Shown here: one piece after another, positions 36,815-46,193 of the stretch
How the letters are laid out: the number at the start of each line of letters is the position of its first letter
How positions within the stretch are numbered: position 1 is the stretch's first letter
DNA from: Mycobacterium sp. SM1
Lineage (GTDB): Bacteria > Actinomycetota > Actinomycetes > Mycobacteriales > Mycobacteriaceae
NCBI RefSeq assembly: GCF_018361265.1
Contig: NZ_JAFLNH010000001.1
Location: forward strand, 558,001-622,000
Length of the DNA stretch: 64,000 bases
Direction: 5' to 3'
Notes under the pieces: model-generated
Databases searched by the model: none
Seen by the model: the letters and a program-made list of their open reading frames with translations, nothing else
What the model was told of the DNA's origin: nothing
Made by a program: the position numbers and the translations under genes

Positions 36815-38683
36815 CTAACGGGCGTGGTCATTCACCGTAGACTCGAGCAGGTCGATAACTTGTTGGGCCAGTTCCTCGCTGCTGCGGTCGGGGGTGAGTC
36901 GAAGATCCGGATTCTTCGGCCGCTGGTAAGGGCTGTCGATGCCGGTGAAATGAGTGATCAAGCCCGCACGCGCCTTGGCGTACAACCCCTTCGGATCACG
37001 CCGCTCGCAGTCTTGAAGCGGGGTATCGCAAAACACCTCGAAAAAGTCGATGCCGGCGTCGGCGTGCACCCGGCGGGCCAGTTCGCGGTGCTCGGCCAGC
37101 GGACTGATCGCCGGCACCAAGACCGTTTGACCACTGTCGGCGAGCAGCACCGCCACATGCGCTAACCGGCGCAGGTTTTCCGCGCGGTCGGACATGGAAA
37201 ACCCCAGATCGGCGTTAAGACCATGCCGCAGGTTGTCGCCATCGAGAACGTAAGCGGGAACTCCTTTTTCGAGCAGCTTCTGTTCGACCAGCATAGCCAC
37301 CGATGACTTTCCGGAACCCGACAGCCCAGTGAACCACACGGTGCGGCCGCGCGAGAGCCGGTCCTCGGCGGTGACCAGAGACCGGTGTCGCACCGTGTTC
37401 GGGCTTGACGCATGAACCGAGACGTCGCGCAGCACCATGCCCGCCGCCACCGTTCCGTTGGTGTCGGGGTCGATGAGGATGAACGATCCGGTGCTGGGGT
37501 TGTGGGTGTATTCGTCAAGTAGAAGAGGTATCTGGGTGCGCAGCGAGATACAGCCGAGCTCGTTGAGTTTCAGCGCCGTTGCGCTTCGGTCCCGATGCAG
37601 CGTATTGACGTCGAGCCGGTAGTCCAGCGCGGTCACCTTCGCGCGCGTGGTGCGGGTGGTGTGTTTGATGATGTAGCTTCGGCCCGGTTCCAGTGCCGAC
37701 CCATCCGCCATCCAGCAGACGGTCGCGTCGAACTCCTGCGAGACCCGCGGCTGATTATCGGGGCGAACGATCATGTCACCGCGCGAGATGTCGATATCAT
37801 CGGCAAGGCTCACTGAGATTGCCATCGGCGGAAAAGCTTCTCCGACCGGCCCGTTGGGCCCCTCAATCGTGGTGATACGGCTGACCTTGCCGGTTGGCAG
37901 CACGATCACCTCCTCACCGGGGTGCAGCACTCCGCTGGCCAGCGTGCCGGCGTAGCTGCGGTGGTCTTGGTGCTCGCGAGTGTGCGGCCGGATGACATAC
38001 TGGACCGGAAACCGCATGTCGATGAGGTTGCGGTCGGCCGCGATGTCGACCTCCTCGAGGTGCGGCAGCAAGGCCGGTCCGTCATACCAGGACGCGCGGT
38101 CCGACTTGGTGACCACATTGTCGCCGTGCAGGGCCGACATCGGGATAGCGGTCACCTCGTGTGCGTCGAGGCGCGCAACGAAGGCACGAAACTCGTCACG
38201 AATCGCCTCGAAGGTTTCTCGGTCCCAATCGACTAGATCCATCTTGTTGACCGCGAGCACGATGTGCTTAATGCCCAGCAGCGACGCCAGGAAGGCGTGC
38301 CGGCGAGACTGCTCCTGCAGGCCGTGGCGGGCGTCGACAAGCACGATCACCAGCTGGGCGGTGGATGCTCCGGTCACCATGTTGCGGGTGTACTGGACGT
38401 GGCCCGGGGTGTCGGCGATGATGAACTTCCGCTTGGGGGTGTCAAAGTAGCGGTAGGCGACGTCGATGGTGATGCCTTGTTCGCGTTCTGCCCGCAGGCC
38501 GTCGGTGACCAGTGCCAGGTCGGTGTAGTCATGGCCGCGTTCCGCGGACGTTCGCTCCACCGACGCCCATTGGTCTTCCATTAGGGACTTGGAGTCGTAG
38601 AGCAGCCGCCCGATCAGGGTGGACTTGCCGTCGTCGACGGAGCCGGCGGTTGCGATGCGCAGCATCGTGGTTGACACAGCCAT
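36815..38683 (-). CDS. cysN: Bifunctional sulfate adenylyltransferase subunit 1 / adenylylsulfate kinase
   Basis: A 622-residue CysNC fusion. The N-terminal GTPase (about 1-430) has G1 AGSVDDGKSTLIGRLL, G3 DTPGHVQYTRNMVTGAS and G4 NKMDLVDWD. It drives APS formation by CysD. The C-terminal APS kinase (about 440-622) has P-loop GLSGSGKSSVAMLVEQ and DGDNLRHGLNADLGFS, and makes PAPS. It overlaps the cysD stop by 1 bp (TGATG). Confidence 0.96.
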   Translation of the reverse strand: MAVSTTMLRIATAGSVDDGKSTLIGRLLYDSKSLMEDQWASVERTSAERGHDYTDLALVTDGLRAEREQGITIDVAYRYFDTPKRKFIIADTPGHVQYTRNMVTGASTAQLVIVLVDARHGLQEQSRRHAFLASLLGIKHIVLAVNKMDLVDWDRETFEAIRDEFRAFVARLDAHEVTAIPMSALHGDNVVTKSDRASWYDGPALLPHLEEVDIAADRNLIDMRFPVQYVIRPHTREHQDHRSYAGTLASGVLHPGEEVIVLPTGKVSRITTIEGPNGPVGEAFPPMAISVSLADDIDISRGDMIVRPDNQPRVSQEFDATVCWMADGSALEPGRSYIIKHTTRTTRAKVTALDYRLDVNTLHRDRSATALKLNELGCISLRTQIPLLLDEYTHNPSTGSFILIDPDTNGTVAAGMVLRDVSVHASSPNTVRHRSLVTAEDRLSRGRTVWFTGLSGSGKSSVAMLVEQKLLEKGVPAYVLDGDNLRHGLNADLGFSMSDRAENLRRLAHVAVLLADSGQTVLVPAISPLAEHRELARRVHADAGIDFFEVFCDTPLQDCERRDPKGLYAKARAGLITHFTGIDSPYQRPKNPDLRLTPDRSSEELAQQVIDLLESTVNDHAR

Positions 38684-39612
38684 CAGAAGTACCCCTGTCG
38701 TTTGCGGTCTTCCATGCCGGCCTCCGAAATCCGGTCATCGGCCCTGGTGGCCCCGCGCTCCGTCAGACGTGACACCGCGGTCTCGGCGAGGATCTCCCCG
38801 ACCGTGGCAGCCTCGGATTCCACGCAGCCGGTGCAGGTGACATCGCCGACGGTGCGGAACCGCACCGAGGCCTCGAACACCTCCTCGTCCGGGCGCGGTT
38901 GCAGGTGCCGGTGTACCGCCAGCAACATCCCGTCCCGGCGAAATACCGCGCGGCGGTGCGCGAAATAAATCGACGGCAGGGTGATCCCCTCGGCGCCGAT
39001 GTACGACCAGACGTCAAACTCGGTCCAGTTGGACAGCGGGAACACCCGAATGTGCTCACCCTGGTGGTGGCGCCCGTTGTAGAGATTCCACAGTTCGGGG
39101 CGCTGGGCTTTCGGATCCCACTGGCCGAACTCGTCGCGAAAGCTGAACACCCGTTCTTTGGCGCGAGCCCTTTCCTCGTCACGCCGCCCGCCGCCAAATG
39201 CGGCGTCAAACCGGTTCTCGCGGATCGCGCGCAGCAGCGTCACCGTCTGCAGCCAGTTGCGCGACGGGAGGTTGTCCACGACACGCCCGGCGTCGATATC
39301 GTCCTGCACCGACGCCACGATCAACCGCACCCCGGTGGCAGCGACCAGGTCATCACGCGCCGCGATGACCTCCTCGAAGTTGTGGCCGGTGTCGACATGC
39401 ATGACCGGGAATGGCAGCCGGCCCGGCCGGAACGCTTTAAGCGCCAGGTGCAGCATCACGATGGAGTCTTTGCCGCCCGAGAACAGCAGCACCGGCCGTT
39501 CGAACTCCGCGGCCACCTCCCGGATGATGTGGATGGCCTCGGCCTCCAGCGTGCGCAGATGGCTCAATTCGTATTTCCCGGCCGTCGGGCCAGCGGTCAG
39601 TTGGCTGGTCAT
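38683..39612 (-). CDS. cysD: Sulfate adenylyltransferase subunit 2
   Basis: A 309-residue ATP pyrophosphatase-type subunit that makes APS from sulfate and ATP with CysN. The PP-loop is VLLFSGGKDSIVMLHLALKA (about 43-62), followed by HVDTGHNFEEV, and the C-terminus ends RISEAGMEDRKRQGYF as in the family. I chose the ATG at 39612 because of the GGAGG 5 nt upstream; the frame is open to 39693. Confidence 0.95.
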   Translation of the reverse strand: MTSQLTAGPTAGKYELSHLRTLEAEAIHIIREVAAEFERPVLLFSGGKDSIVMLHLALKAFRPGRLPFPVMHVDTGHNFEEVIAARDDLVAATGVRLIVASVQDDIDAGRVVDNLPSRNWLQTVTLLRAIRENRFDAAFGGGRRDEERARAKERVFSFRDEFGQWDPKAQRPELWNLYNGRHHQGEHIRVFPLSNWTEFDVWSYIGAEGITLPSIYFAHRRAVFRRDGMLLAVHRHLQPRPDEEVFEASVRFRTVGDVTCTGCVESEAATVGEILAETAVSRLTERGATRADDRISEAGMEDRKRQGYF

Positions 39613-39927
39613 CGGCCTCCTAATCACCGTCTTCGATAAAATTCTGGTAACGATGGTTAAAATTACCTTCTTTACGTGCCGCCATCCATGCAACCAGTCG
39701 GTGTCGCCACTGTCAAACGCGCCCGATCCGGCTCACGTCGTCGCCTGCTCAGCGCTTCGCCGCAGCCCGGCGCACCGGGACGTGCGTGTCGATTCGCTCC
39801 CGCGAGCGCGTCTCGGTCACCGGTGCCGTCCATAACAATTAGCTGCGCCTGCGGTAGCCCGGAATCCTGCGCTGGCACCCCGCGCGACGCGGTCCACAAC
39901 AGCGCCATCACAACCGTTCTTACCCCC
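39613..39927. other. Gene-free stretch between cysD and carbonic anhydrase
   Basis: 315 bp with no convincing gene. On the minus strand a TTGACA hexamer lies near 39710-39715, and an AT-rich segment with a small inverted repeat at 39646-39667 precedes the cysD Shine-Dalgarno. I looked for a SAM-IV type riboswitch upstream of cysD and did not find its conserved core. Confidence 0.5.
39646..39667. promoter_or_regulatory. Candidate operator upstream of cysD
   Basis: GGTAA and TTACC arms spaced by 12 bp lie 34 bp upstream of the cysD ATG in an AT-rich patch that includes TAATTT, a possible -10 box on the minus strand. It could be a site for the linked Rrf2 regulator. The arms are short, so support is weak. 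Confidence 0.25.
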
Positions 39928-40419
39928 TTACTCCGTGACTTCGTTGAGTTTGCCGGTGGCCACGTCGAAGACGAACCCGCGCAGGGACTCATGCTTGGTG
40001 ACGAACGGGCTGTAGTGGATGCGGCGCAGCGATTGCCGGACATCCTCTTCGGCGTCGGGAAACGCCTCGGCCGCCCACGGCGGCTTGACGCCGGTCTCGT
40101 CCTGGATGGCACGCTTGAAGTCGTCGTCGGTGAAGGTAAGCATCCCGCAATCGGTGTGGTGAATCAGGATGATCTCCCGGGTGCCCAGAAGCCGTTGGCT
40201 GATGGTGAGTGAGCGGATCGCATCGTCGGTGATCACCCCACCGGCGTTGCGGATAACGTGGGCCTCGCCCTCCTTGATCCCGAGCATCCGATACACATCG
40301 AGCCGGGCATCCATGCATGCCACGATTGCGACATGCTTACTCGGCGGCATCGGTAGCGGTCCTTTGCAGGTGCTCGCATATTCGGCGTTATTGGCCAGGT
40401 ATTCGTCGGTAATCGTCAC
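39928..40419 (-). CDS. Beta-carbonic anhydrase (Rv1284 homologue)
   Basis: A 163-residue class beta carbonic anhydrase that interconverts CO2 and bicarbonate. The zinc ligands are Cys35 (ACMDARLD), His88 and Cys91 (HHTDCGML), with the Asp37-Arg39 dyad in place. The GTG at 40419 gives exactly the length and N-terminus of the M. tuberculosis protein; the frame is open to 40518. It is divergent from the opp operon and lies upstream of cysD on the same strand. Confidence 0.93.
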   Translation of the reverse strand: MTITDEYLANNAEYASTCKGPLPMPPSKHVAIVACMDARLDVYRMLGIKEGEAHVIRNAGGVITDDAIRSLTISQRLLGTREIILIHHTDCGMLTFTDDDFKRAIQDETGVKPPWAAEAFPDAEEDVRQSLRRIHYSPFVTKHESLRGFVFDVATGKLNEVTE

Positions 40420-40542
40420 GCCAATCCCCTTGTGCTTCACGTGTTGTCGTTTTACACCATAGGTGTTCCAAAAACTCCGCGAGTCGGCGATCTTAACAAT
40501 TCGCCGTCGGGTTATCACGCATTAAAATCAATTCGATCCAAT

Positions 40543-40555
40543 TACGTGTCACGTA
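40543..40555. promoter_or_regulatory. Perfect palindrome between carbonic anhydrase and opp operon
   Basis: TACGTGTCACGTA has 6-bp arms around a single T and sits in the 248-bp divergent region, 113 bp before the oppB ATG and 124 bp before the carbonic anhydrase GTG. The symmetry suggests a dimeric regulator. The remainder of this intergenic region shows no recognised feature. Confidence 0.4.
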
Positions 40556-40667
40556 TTAGGAACACGCCGCAGGGTGGACGGCTCGATCTCCCACCCCTTG
40601 CCGAGCGGGCGGTCGGGGGATCTATCTCTTACTCTGTGCCCATGCGACACGCGCGAGGCCGGCAGCT

Positions 40668-41645
40668 ATGATCCGCTTTCTTGCGCGTCGATTGCTGAAC
40701 TACCTGCTGTTGTTGGCGCTGGCGTCATTCTTGACGTACTGCCTGACGTCCGTGACATTTCATCCGCTGGACAGTTTCATCCAACGCCACCCGCAGCCGC
40801 CTCCCGAGGCCGTCCACGCTAAAGCCGTCGAGCTCGGCCTGGACAAACCCATACCCATTCGCTACGCGAGGTGGATTTCCGGAGCGGTTCGCGGTGACTT
40901 CGGCGCAACGGTAACCGGGCATCCCGTCGCGCAGGAGCTGTGGCGACGCGTCGGGGTCAGCCTGCGCCTGGTAGTCATTGGCTCGGTGCTGGGCACGATG
41001 ATCGGCGTTGTGGTGGGAGCCTGGGGAGCGGTGCGCCAGTACCGGCTGAGCGACCGCGTGATCACCGCGGCCTCCTTGGCCATCCTGAGCATCCCGTCAT
41101 TCGTGCTGGCCAGCCTGCTCATCCTGGCCGCGCTGCGGGTCAACACGTTGCTCGGCGTGCGCATCTTCCTCTACACCGGAGAGACCTCACCGCTCCCGCC
41201 CGGCGGGGTCTGGCGTCAGCTCGTCGACCGCGTGCAGCACATCGTATTACCAAGTCTCACACTGGCTCTGATGTCGATCGCGAGCTTCAGCCGCTACCAA
41301 CGCAATGCGATGCTGGATGTGCTGCATGAGGATTTCATCCGGACTGCTCGCGCCAAGGGGCTGACTCACCGGCGGGCCCTGCTCAAACACGGGTTACGCA
41401 CCGCGCTGATACCGATGGCGACGTTGTTTGCCTACGGGGTCAGTGGCCTGGTTGTCGGAGCGGTGTTCGTCGAGAAGATCTTCGGCTGGCATGGCATGGG
41501 TGAATGGGTGGTGCAGGGCATCTCGACCCAGGACACCAACGTCGTCGCGGCGATCACGATTTTCAGCGGCGCAGCGGTTCTACTCGCTGGCCTGTTATCC
41601 GACGTCATCTATGCGGCGCTGGACCCCAGGGTGCGAGTATCATGA
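40668..41645 (+). CDS. oppB: Oligopeptide ABC transporter permease OppB
   Basis: A 325-residue inner-membrane permease with about six helices. It begins IRFLARRLLNYLLLLALASFLTY and has the BPD_transp_1 coupling motif DFIRTARAKGLTHRRALLKHGLRTAL (about 222-247). It pairs with OppC. It is the first gene of the oppBCDA operon (Rv1283c homologue), which imports short peptides. Its TGA overlaps the oppC ATG. Confidence 0.95.
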   Translation: MIRFLARRLLNYLLLLALASFLTYCLTSVTFHPLDSFIQRHPQPPPEAVHAKAVELGLDKPIPIRYARWISGAVRGDFGATVTGHPVAQELWRRVGVSLRLVVIGSVLGTMIGVVVGAWGAVRQYRLSDRVITAASLAILSIPSFVLASLLILAALRVNTLLGVRIFLYTGETSPLPPGGVWRQLVDRVQHIVLPSLTLALMSIASFSRYQRNAMLDVLHEDFIRTARAKGLTHRRALLKHGLRTALIPMATLFAYGVSGLVVGAVFVEKIFGWHGMGEWVVQGISTQDTNVVAAITIFSGAAVLLAGLLSDVIYAALDPRVRVS

Positions 41646-42586
41646 CGGCACCGGTGACCCCGGAAATCACCGACACCGCACCGCTCGGTGCCGGTATCCA
41701 TCCCGCCGCCTTCGCGTCGCGGCGCAACCTTCTGGCACGCCGGTTCATCCGCAATATTCCCGCGGTGATCGCGTTGAGTCTGCTGGTGCTGCTGTTCATC
41801 GGCTGCTATGCGCTGCCGCCGCTACTGCCTTACGGCTACACCGATCTGGACTACGGCGCGCTGCTGCAGCCACCCTCGCTCAAGCACTGGTTTGGAACCA
41901 ACGCGCTTGGTCAGGACCTGCTGGCCCGAACGCTGCGCGGCATGCAGAAGTCGATGCTGATCGGGTTTTGCGTGGCGCTGATCTCCACCAGTATCGCCGC
42001 CACCGTCGGGTCGGTAGCCGGTTACTTCGGCGGCTGGCGCGACCGGGCGCTGATGTGGCTGGTGGACCTGCTGCTGGTGGTGCCGAGCTTTATCCTGATC
42101 GCCATCGTCACTCCGCGCACCAAGCAGTCAAGCAGCATCCTGTGGCTCATCGTGTTGCTGGCGGTGTTCGGCTGGATGGTCAGCTCGCGGATGGTACGCG
42201 GTTTGACGATGAGCCTGCGTGAGCGTGAATTCGTCAGCGCGGCACGTTATATGGGAGTGTCGAGCCGCCGCATTATCGTGCATCATATCGTGCCCAATGT
42301 CGCTTCGATCCTTATTATCGACGCTACGCTCAACGTCGGGTTCGCAATTTTGGCAGAGACAGGTTTGAGCTTCCTGGGATTCGGTGTCCAACCACCCGAC
42401 GTATCGTTGGGCACGCTTATCGCGGACGGCACGCCTTCGGCCACCACCTTCCCCTGGGTGTTCTTGTTCCCGGCCGGGGCACTCGTGCTTATCGTGATGT
42501 GCGCCAACCTCACCGGCGACGGCTTGCGCGACGCCCTGGATCCTGGCAGTGGCGCGTCACACCGCAAGAAGCGCCGCCCCAAGTGA
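41642..42586 (+). CDS. oppC: Oligopeptide ABC transporter permease OppC
   Basis: A 314-residue permease with an N-terminal cytoplasmic stretch, the OppC N-terminal helix ([24 protein letters not shown]) and five further helices. The coupling motif is [28 protein letters not shown] (about 193-220). The ATG at 41642 overlaps oppB by 4 bp; an upstream in-frame start inside oppB is not needed. Its TGA overlaps the oppD GTG. Confidence 0.94.
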   Translation: MTAPVTPEITDTAPLGAGIHPAAFASRRNLLARRFIRNIPAVIALSLLVLLFIGCYALPPLLPYGYTDLDYGALLQPPSLKHWFGTNALGQDLLARTLRGMQKSMLIGFCVALISTSIAATVGSVAGYFGGWRDRALMWLVDLLLVVPSFILIAIVTPRTKQSSSILWLIVLLAVFGWMVSSRMVRGLTMSLREREFVSAARYMGVSSRRIIVHHIVPNVASILIIDATLNVGFAILAETGLSFLGFGVQPPDVSLGTLIADGTPSATTFPWVFLFPAGALVLIVMCANLTGDGLRDALDPGSGASHRKKRRPK

Positions 42587-44430
42587 CAGCCCTGCTGGAG
42601 GTGACGAATTTGAGCGTCACCTTCGAAAACGGGGACGTGCGCGTGCCGGCGGTGCGCGGTATGAGCTATCACATCGATGCGGGCGAAGTAGTCGCCATCG
42701 TCGGAGAATCCGGTTCGGGTAAGACCACTGCCGCGATGGCCGTCGTCGGATTGCTGCCCGAGCACGCGCACGTGGCGGGATCGGTGAGGTTGCGCGGCAA
42801 GGAGCTACTCGGCTTACGAGATGCCGCCATGTCACGGATCCGCGGCAAGGCGATCGGCACCGTGTTTCAGGACCCGATGTCCGCGCTGACACCCGTCTAC
42901 ACCGTCGGGGACCAAATAGCCGAGGCCATCGAGGTCCACAATCACGACATCAGCCGGCGTGCCGCCCGCAAGCGCGCCGTCGAGCTGCTCGAACTGGTCG
43001 GCATCGCACAGCCGCACCGGCGTGCGCGAGCCTTCCCGCACGAGCTTTCCGGCGGTGAGCGCCAGCGCGTGGTGATCGCGATCGCGATCGCCAACGGCCC
43101 GGACCTGTTGATCTGCGACGAGCCGACTACGGCGTTAGACGTAACCGTGCAAGCACAGATACTCGACGTGCTAAGAACCGCGCGCGACGTCACCGGCGCC
43201 GGAGTGCTGATCATCACCCACGACCTGGGTGTGGTCTCGGCGTTCGCCAACCGGGCGTTGGTCATGTACGCCGGGCGCGCGGTCGAGATCGCCGCCGTCG
43301 ACGAGCTCTACCGCGATCGCCGGATGCCCTACACCGTGGGATTGCTGGGCTCAGTTCCACGGCTGGATGCCCCGCAGGGCACCCGGCTGGTTCCGATCCC
43401 GGGCGCACCCCCGACGATGTCGTCGCTGCCGGCCGATGCCTGCTCCTTCGCTCCTCGCTGTCCGCTCGCTATTGATGAATGCCGCTTGGCGGAACCGGAT
43501 CTCGTCACAGTGCGTCCGGGTCATCTAGCGGCGTGCATCCGCACCGACGACGTTTCCGGGCGCACTGCCGCTGAGATCTACGGGGTATCGACCGAACCGC
43601 CCAGCGCGAACACCTCAGCCGGCGAACCCCCGGTGGTGCTGCGGGTTACCGGTCTTGCCAAGACCTTCCGGCTCACCAAAGGTATCGTGTTGCGCCGGCA
43701 GGTCGGCGAAGTGCGTGCCGTCGACGGTGTTAGCTTCACCTTGGAACGGGGCCGCACCCTGGGCATTGTCGGCGAATCCGGATCGGGTAAATCGACCACG
43801 CTGCGCCAAATCCTCGAGCTCGTCAGGCCCCAAAGAGGTTGCATCGAGATTCTCGGCGCCGACGTCGCAACCCTCGACCCTGCAGGCCGGCGCACGTTGC
43901 GGACCGAACTGCAGGTGGTGTTCCAGGACCCGGTGGCGTCGCTAGACCCGCGGCTCCCGGTGTTCGACGTCCTCGCCGAACCGTTGGTGGCCAACGGGTT
44001 CGACAAACGCCGCTGCGAACAACGGGTCGCCGAGCTACTGGCGATCGTCGGTCTGGACCACGCCGACGCCAGCCGCTATCCGGCGGAGTTCTCCGGCGGG
44101 CAGAAGCAGCGGATCGGGATCGCGCGGGCGCTGGCACTGCAACCGAAGATCCTTGCGCTCGACGAGCCGGTGTCGGCGCTCGACGTGTCCATCCAGGCGG
44201 GCATCATCAACCTGCTGCTAGATCTGCAGCAACAATTCGGATTGTCCTATCTTTTTGTATCGCACGATCTTTCGGTGGTAAAACACCTGGCTCATCGGGT
44301 GGCGGTGATGTATCGGGGAAGGATCGTCGAGCAGGGCGACAGTGAGCAGGTGTTCACCGACCCACAGCACGAGTACACCGCGCGACTGCTGGCCGCGGTC
44401 CCGCGGGCACACCCCGATGGCGGCGGTTAG
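42583..44430 (+). CDS. oppD: Oligopeptide ABC transporter ATPase with two nucleotide-binding domains
   Basis: A 615-residue protein carrying both ATPase domains in one chain (OppD-OppF type). Domain 1: Walker [11 protein letters not shown], signature LSGGERQRV, Walker [13 protein letters not shown], then the oligopeptide C-terminal motif with [14 protein letters not shown]. Domain 2: [30 protein letters not shown]. The four cysteines (CSFAPRC...C...C) fit the Fe-S or structural site seen in mycobacterial OppD. The GTG start has a 4-bp overlap with oppC. Confidence 0.95.
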   Translation: MTALLEVTNLSVTFENGDVRVPAVRGMSYHIDAGEVVAIVGESGSGKTTAAMAVVGLLPEHAHVAGSVRLRGKELLGLRDAAMSRIRGKAIGTVFQDPMSALTPVYTVGDQIAEAIEVHNHDISRRAARKRAVELLELVGIAQPHRRARAFPHELSGGERQRVVIAIAIANGPDLLICDEPTTALDVTVQAQILDVLRTARDVTGAGVLIITHDLGVVSAFANRALVMYAGRAVEIAAVDELYRDRRMPYTVGLLGSVPRLDAPQGTRLVPIPGAPPTMSSLPADACSFAPRCPLAIDECRLAEPDLVTVRPGHLAACIRTDDVSGRTAAEIYGVSTEPPSANTSAGEPPVVLRVTGLAKTFRLTKGIVLRRQVGEVRAVDGVSFTLERGRTLGIVGESGSGKSTTLRQILELVRPQRGCIEILGADVATLDPAGRRTLRTELQVVFQDPVASLDPRLPVFDVLAEPLVANGFDKRRCEQRVAELLAIVGLDHADASRYPAEFSGGQKQRIGIARALALQPKILALDEPVSALDVSIQAGIINLLLDLQQQFGLSYLFVSHDLSVVKHLAHRVAVMYRGRIVEQGDSEQVFTDPQHEYTARLLAAVPRAHPDGGG

Positions 44431-44439
44431 CATCTCACC

Positions 44440-46113
44440 GTGACGCCCCGGCCGACGATCCGCAGGTTTGCGCCGCTGGCACTGGTAGCTTGGCTGTTCG
44501 TCACCGGGTGCGCGGACGGATACCGAGACCTCCCCCACGCGCACGCCGCGCGCGTCGGGACCGCCAGCGACATCAACCCCCAAAGCCCGGCGACGCTGCG
44601 CGACGGCGGCAACCTACGGCTCTCCCTTACATCGTTCCCGTCGAACTTCAATGAGTTGAACATCGACGGCAACACCGCCGACGTCGCTTCGGTTGTTACC
44701 CCGACGCTGCCCGGGGCGTTTATCACCCAGGCCGACGGGTCACTGAAACTCAACACCGACTACTTCACCGGCGCCGAGCTGACCAGCACCAACCCGCAGG
44801 TCGTCACCTACACCATCAACCCGAAAGCGGTCTGGAGCGACGGCACCCCGATCACCTGGGAAGATCTCAAATCGGAGGTCGACGCGTGCAGCGGCCGCGA
44901 CAAGCGTTACCTGATCGCCAGCAGGGCCGGCTTCGAGCGAGTGCAGTCGGTGACCAGAGGCGTCAACGACCGCCAGGCGGTGATCACCTTCGCGCAGCCG
45001 TACTCGGAGTGGCGTGGGATGTTCGCCGGCGGTATCCAACCCCGCAGCATGACGGCCGACCCCGAGGTCTTCAACAAGGGCCAACTCAACGCCCCCGGTC
45101 CGTCGGCCGGACCGTTCATCGTGTCCACGATCGACCGGACCGCGCAGCGCATTGTGCTGACCCGCAATCCCCGGTGGTGGGGTACGGCGCCGCGGCTGGA
45201 CTCCATCACGTTTTTGGTGCTCGACGCCGCCGCGGTCATCCCCGCCCTGCAAAACCACGCCATCGATGCCGCCAGCCTGAGCACCCTCGATGATATGGTC
45301 ATCGCCCAGCGCACTCCCGGCGTCGTGATCCGCCGCGCGCCGGCACCTACCTGGTATCAGTTCACTTTCAACGGCGCGCCCGGATCCATCCTGGCGGACG
45401 AGAAACTGCGGCTGGCGATCTGCCGGGGCATTGACCGCCAGGCTATCGTCGACGTCGTCCAGCACGGGCTGACCGACCATCCGACTCCGCTGAACAACCA
45501 CGTTTACGTCGTCGGCCAGGTGGGCTACCAGAACAACAGCGCCCCCGCCGCCTACAACCCGGACCAGGCGCGGCGGGATCTGGACACACTGGGCTGGAAA
45601 CTCCGCGGCACGGTGCGGGAGAAGAACGGGCAAAAACTGGTTATCCGCGACGTCTTCTACGATGCGCCCTCGAACCGGCAGATCGCGCTGGTCGCCCAGA
45701 ACAACTTGGCGCAGATCGGTGTTAAACTGGTGCTCGACATCAAACCGGGCACCGGATTTTTCAGTCGGTACGTGAGCGTCGGCGACTTTGACATCACTCA
45801 GTTCGGATGGGTGGGCAACGCTTTCCCGTTGTCCGCGCTGCCTCAGATCTACACCTCAGACGGTGACAGTAACTTCGGCAAGATCGGCAACCCGAGGATC
45901 GACGCCAAGATCGATCAGACGCTGTCCGAGCTCAACCCGGACAAGGCGCGCGTGCTCGCCAACGAGGTTGACGCGATGATCTGGGACGAAGGCTTTTCCC
46001 TGCCGCTGTTCCAGTCGCCGGGGGATCTCGCCGTACGCAGCAACCTGGCCAACTACGGCGCGTTCGGACTGGCCGACGTGGACTACACCGCTATCGGGTT
46101 TATGCGCAGCTGA
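44440..46113 (+). CDS. oppA: Oligopeptide-binding lipoprotein OppA
   Basis: A 557-residue SBP family 5 protein. The signal peptide ends in the lipobox LFVTGC, so the mature protein is lipid-anchored at Cys23 or so. The body has typical family segments such as NPKAVWSDGTPITWEDLK and LRLAICRGIDRQAIVDVV. It captures peptides for OppBCD. The start is a GTG 10 bp after oppD. M. tuberculosis OppA is slightly longer (591, from memory). Confidence 0.94.
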   Translation: MTPRPTIRRFAPLALVAWLFVTGCADGYRDLPHAHAARVGTASDINPQSPATLRDGGNLRLSLTSFPSNFNELNIDGNTADVASVVTPTLPGAFITQADGSLKLNTDYFTGAELTSTNPQVVTYTINPKAVWSDGTPITWEDLKSEVDACSGRDKRYLIASRAGFERVQSVTRGVNDRQAVITFAQPYSEWRGMFAGGIQPRSMTADPEVFNKGQLNAPGPSAGPFIVSTIDRTAQRIVLTRNPRWWGTAPRLDSITFLVLDAAAVIPALQNHAIDAASLSTLDDMVIAQRTPGVVIRRAPAPTWYQFTFNGAPGSILADEKLRLAICRGIDRQAIVDVVQHGLTDHPTPLNNHVYVVGQVGYQNNSAPAAYNPDQARRDLDTLGWKLRGTVREKNGQKLVIRDVFYDAPSNRQIALVAQNNLAQIGVKLVLDIKPGTGFFSRYVSVGDFDITQFGWVGNAFPLSALPQIYTSDGDSNFGKIGNPRIDAKIDQTLSELNPDKARVLANEVDAMIWDEGFSLPLFQSPGDLAVRSNLANYGAFGLADVDYTAIGFMRS

Positions 46114-46193
46114 CCTACTCGACAAAGGCAGCCCCGGGCCGTGTTTGGCTGGCCTTTGTGGTGCCGATCCTTTATTGCTATTGCGTCGAGGCG

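Noticed and set aside
39613..39927. SAM-IV type riboswitch upstream of cysD
   Set aside because: The conserved opening and pseudoknot core of SAM-IV are not present on either strand.
39672..40112. 146-codon minus-strand frame overlapping the carbonic anhydrase end
   Set aside because: Most of it overlaps the carbonic anhydrase in another frame. The unique tail (MDGTGDRDALAGANRHARPG and on) has no start support and is low in complexity.
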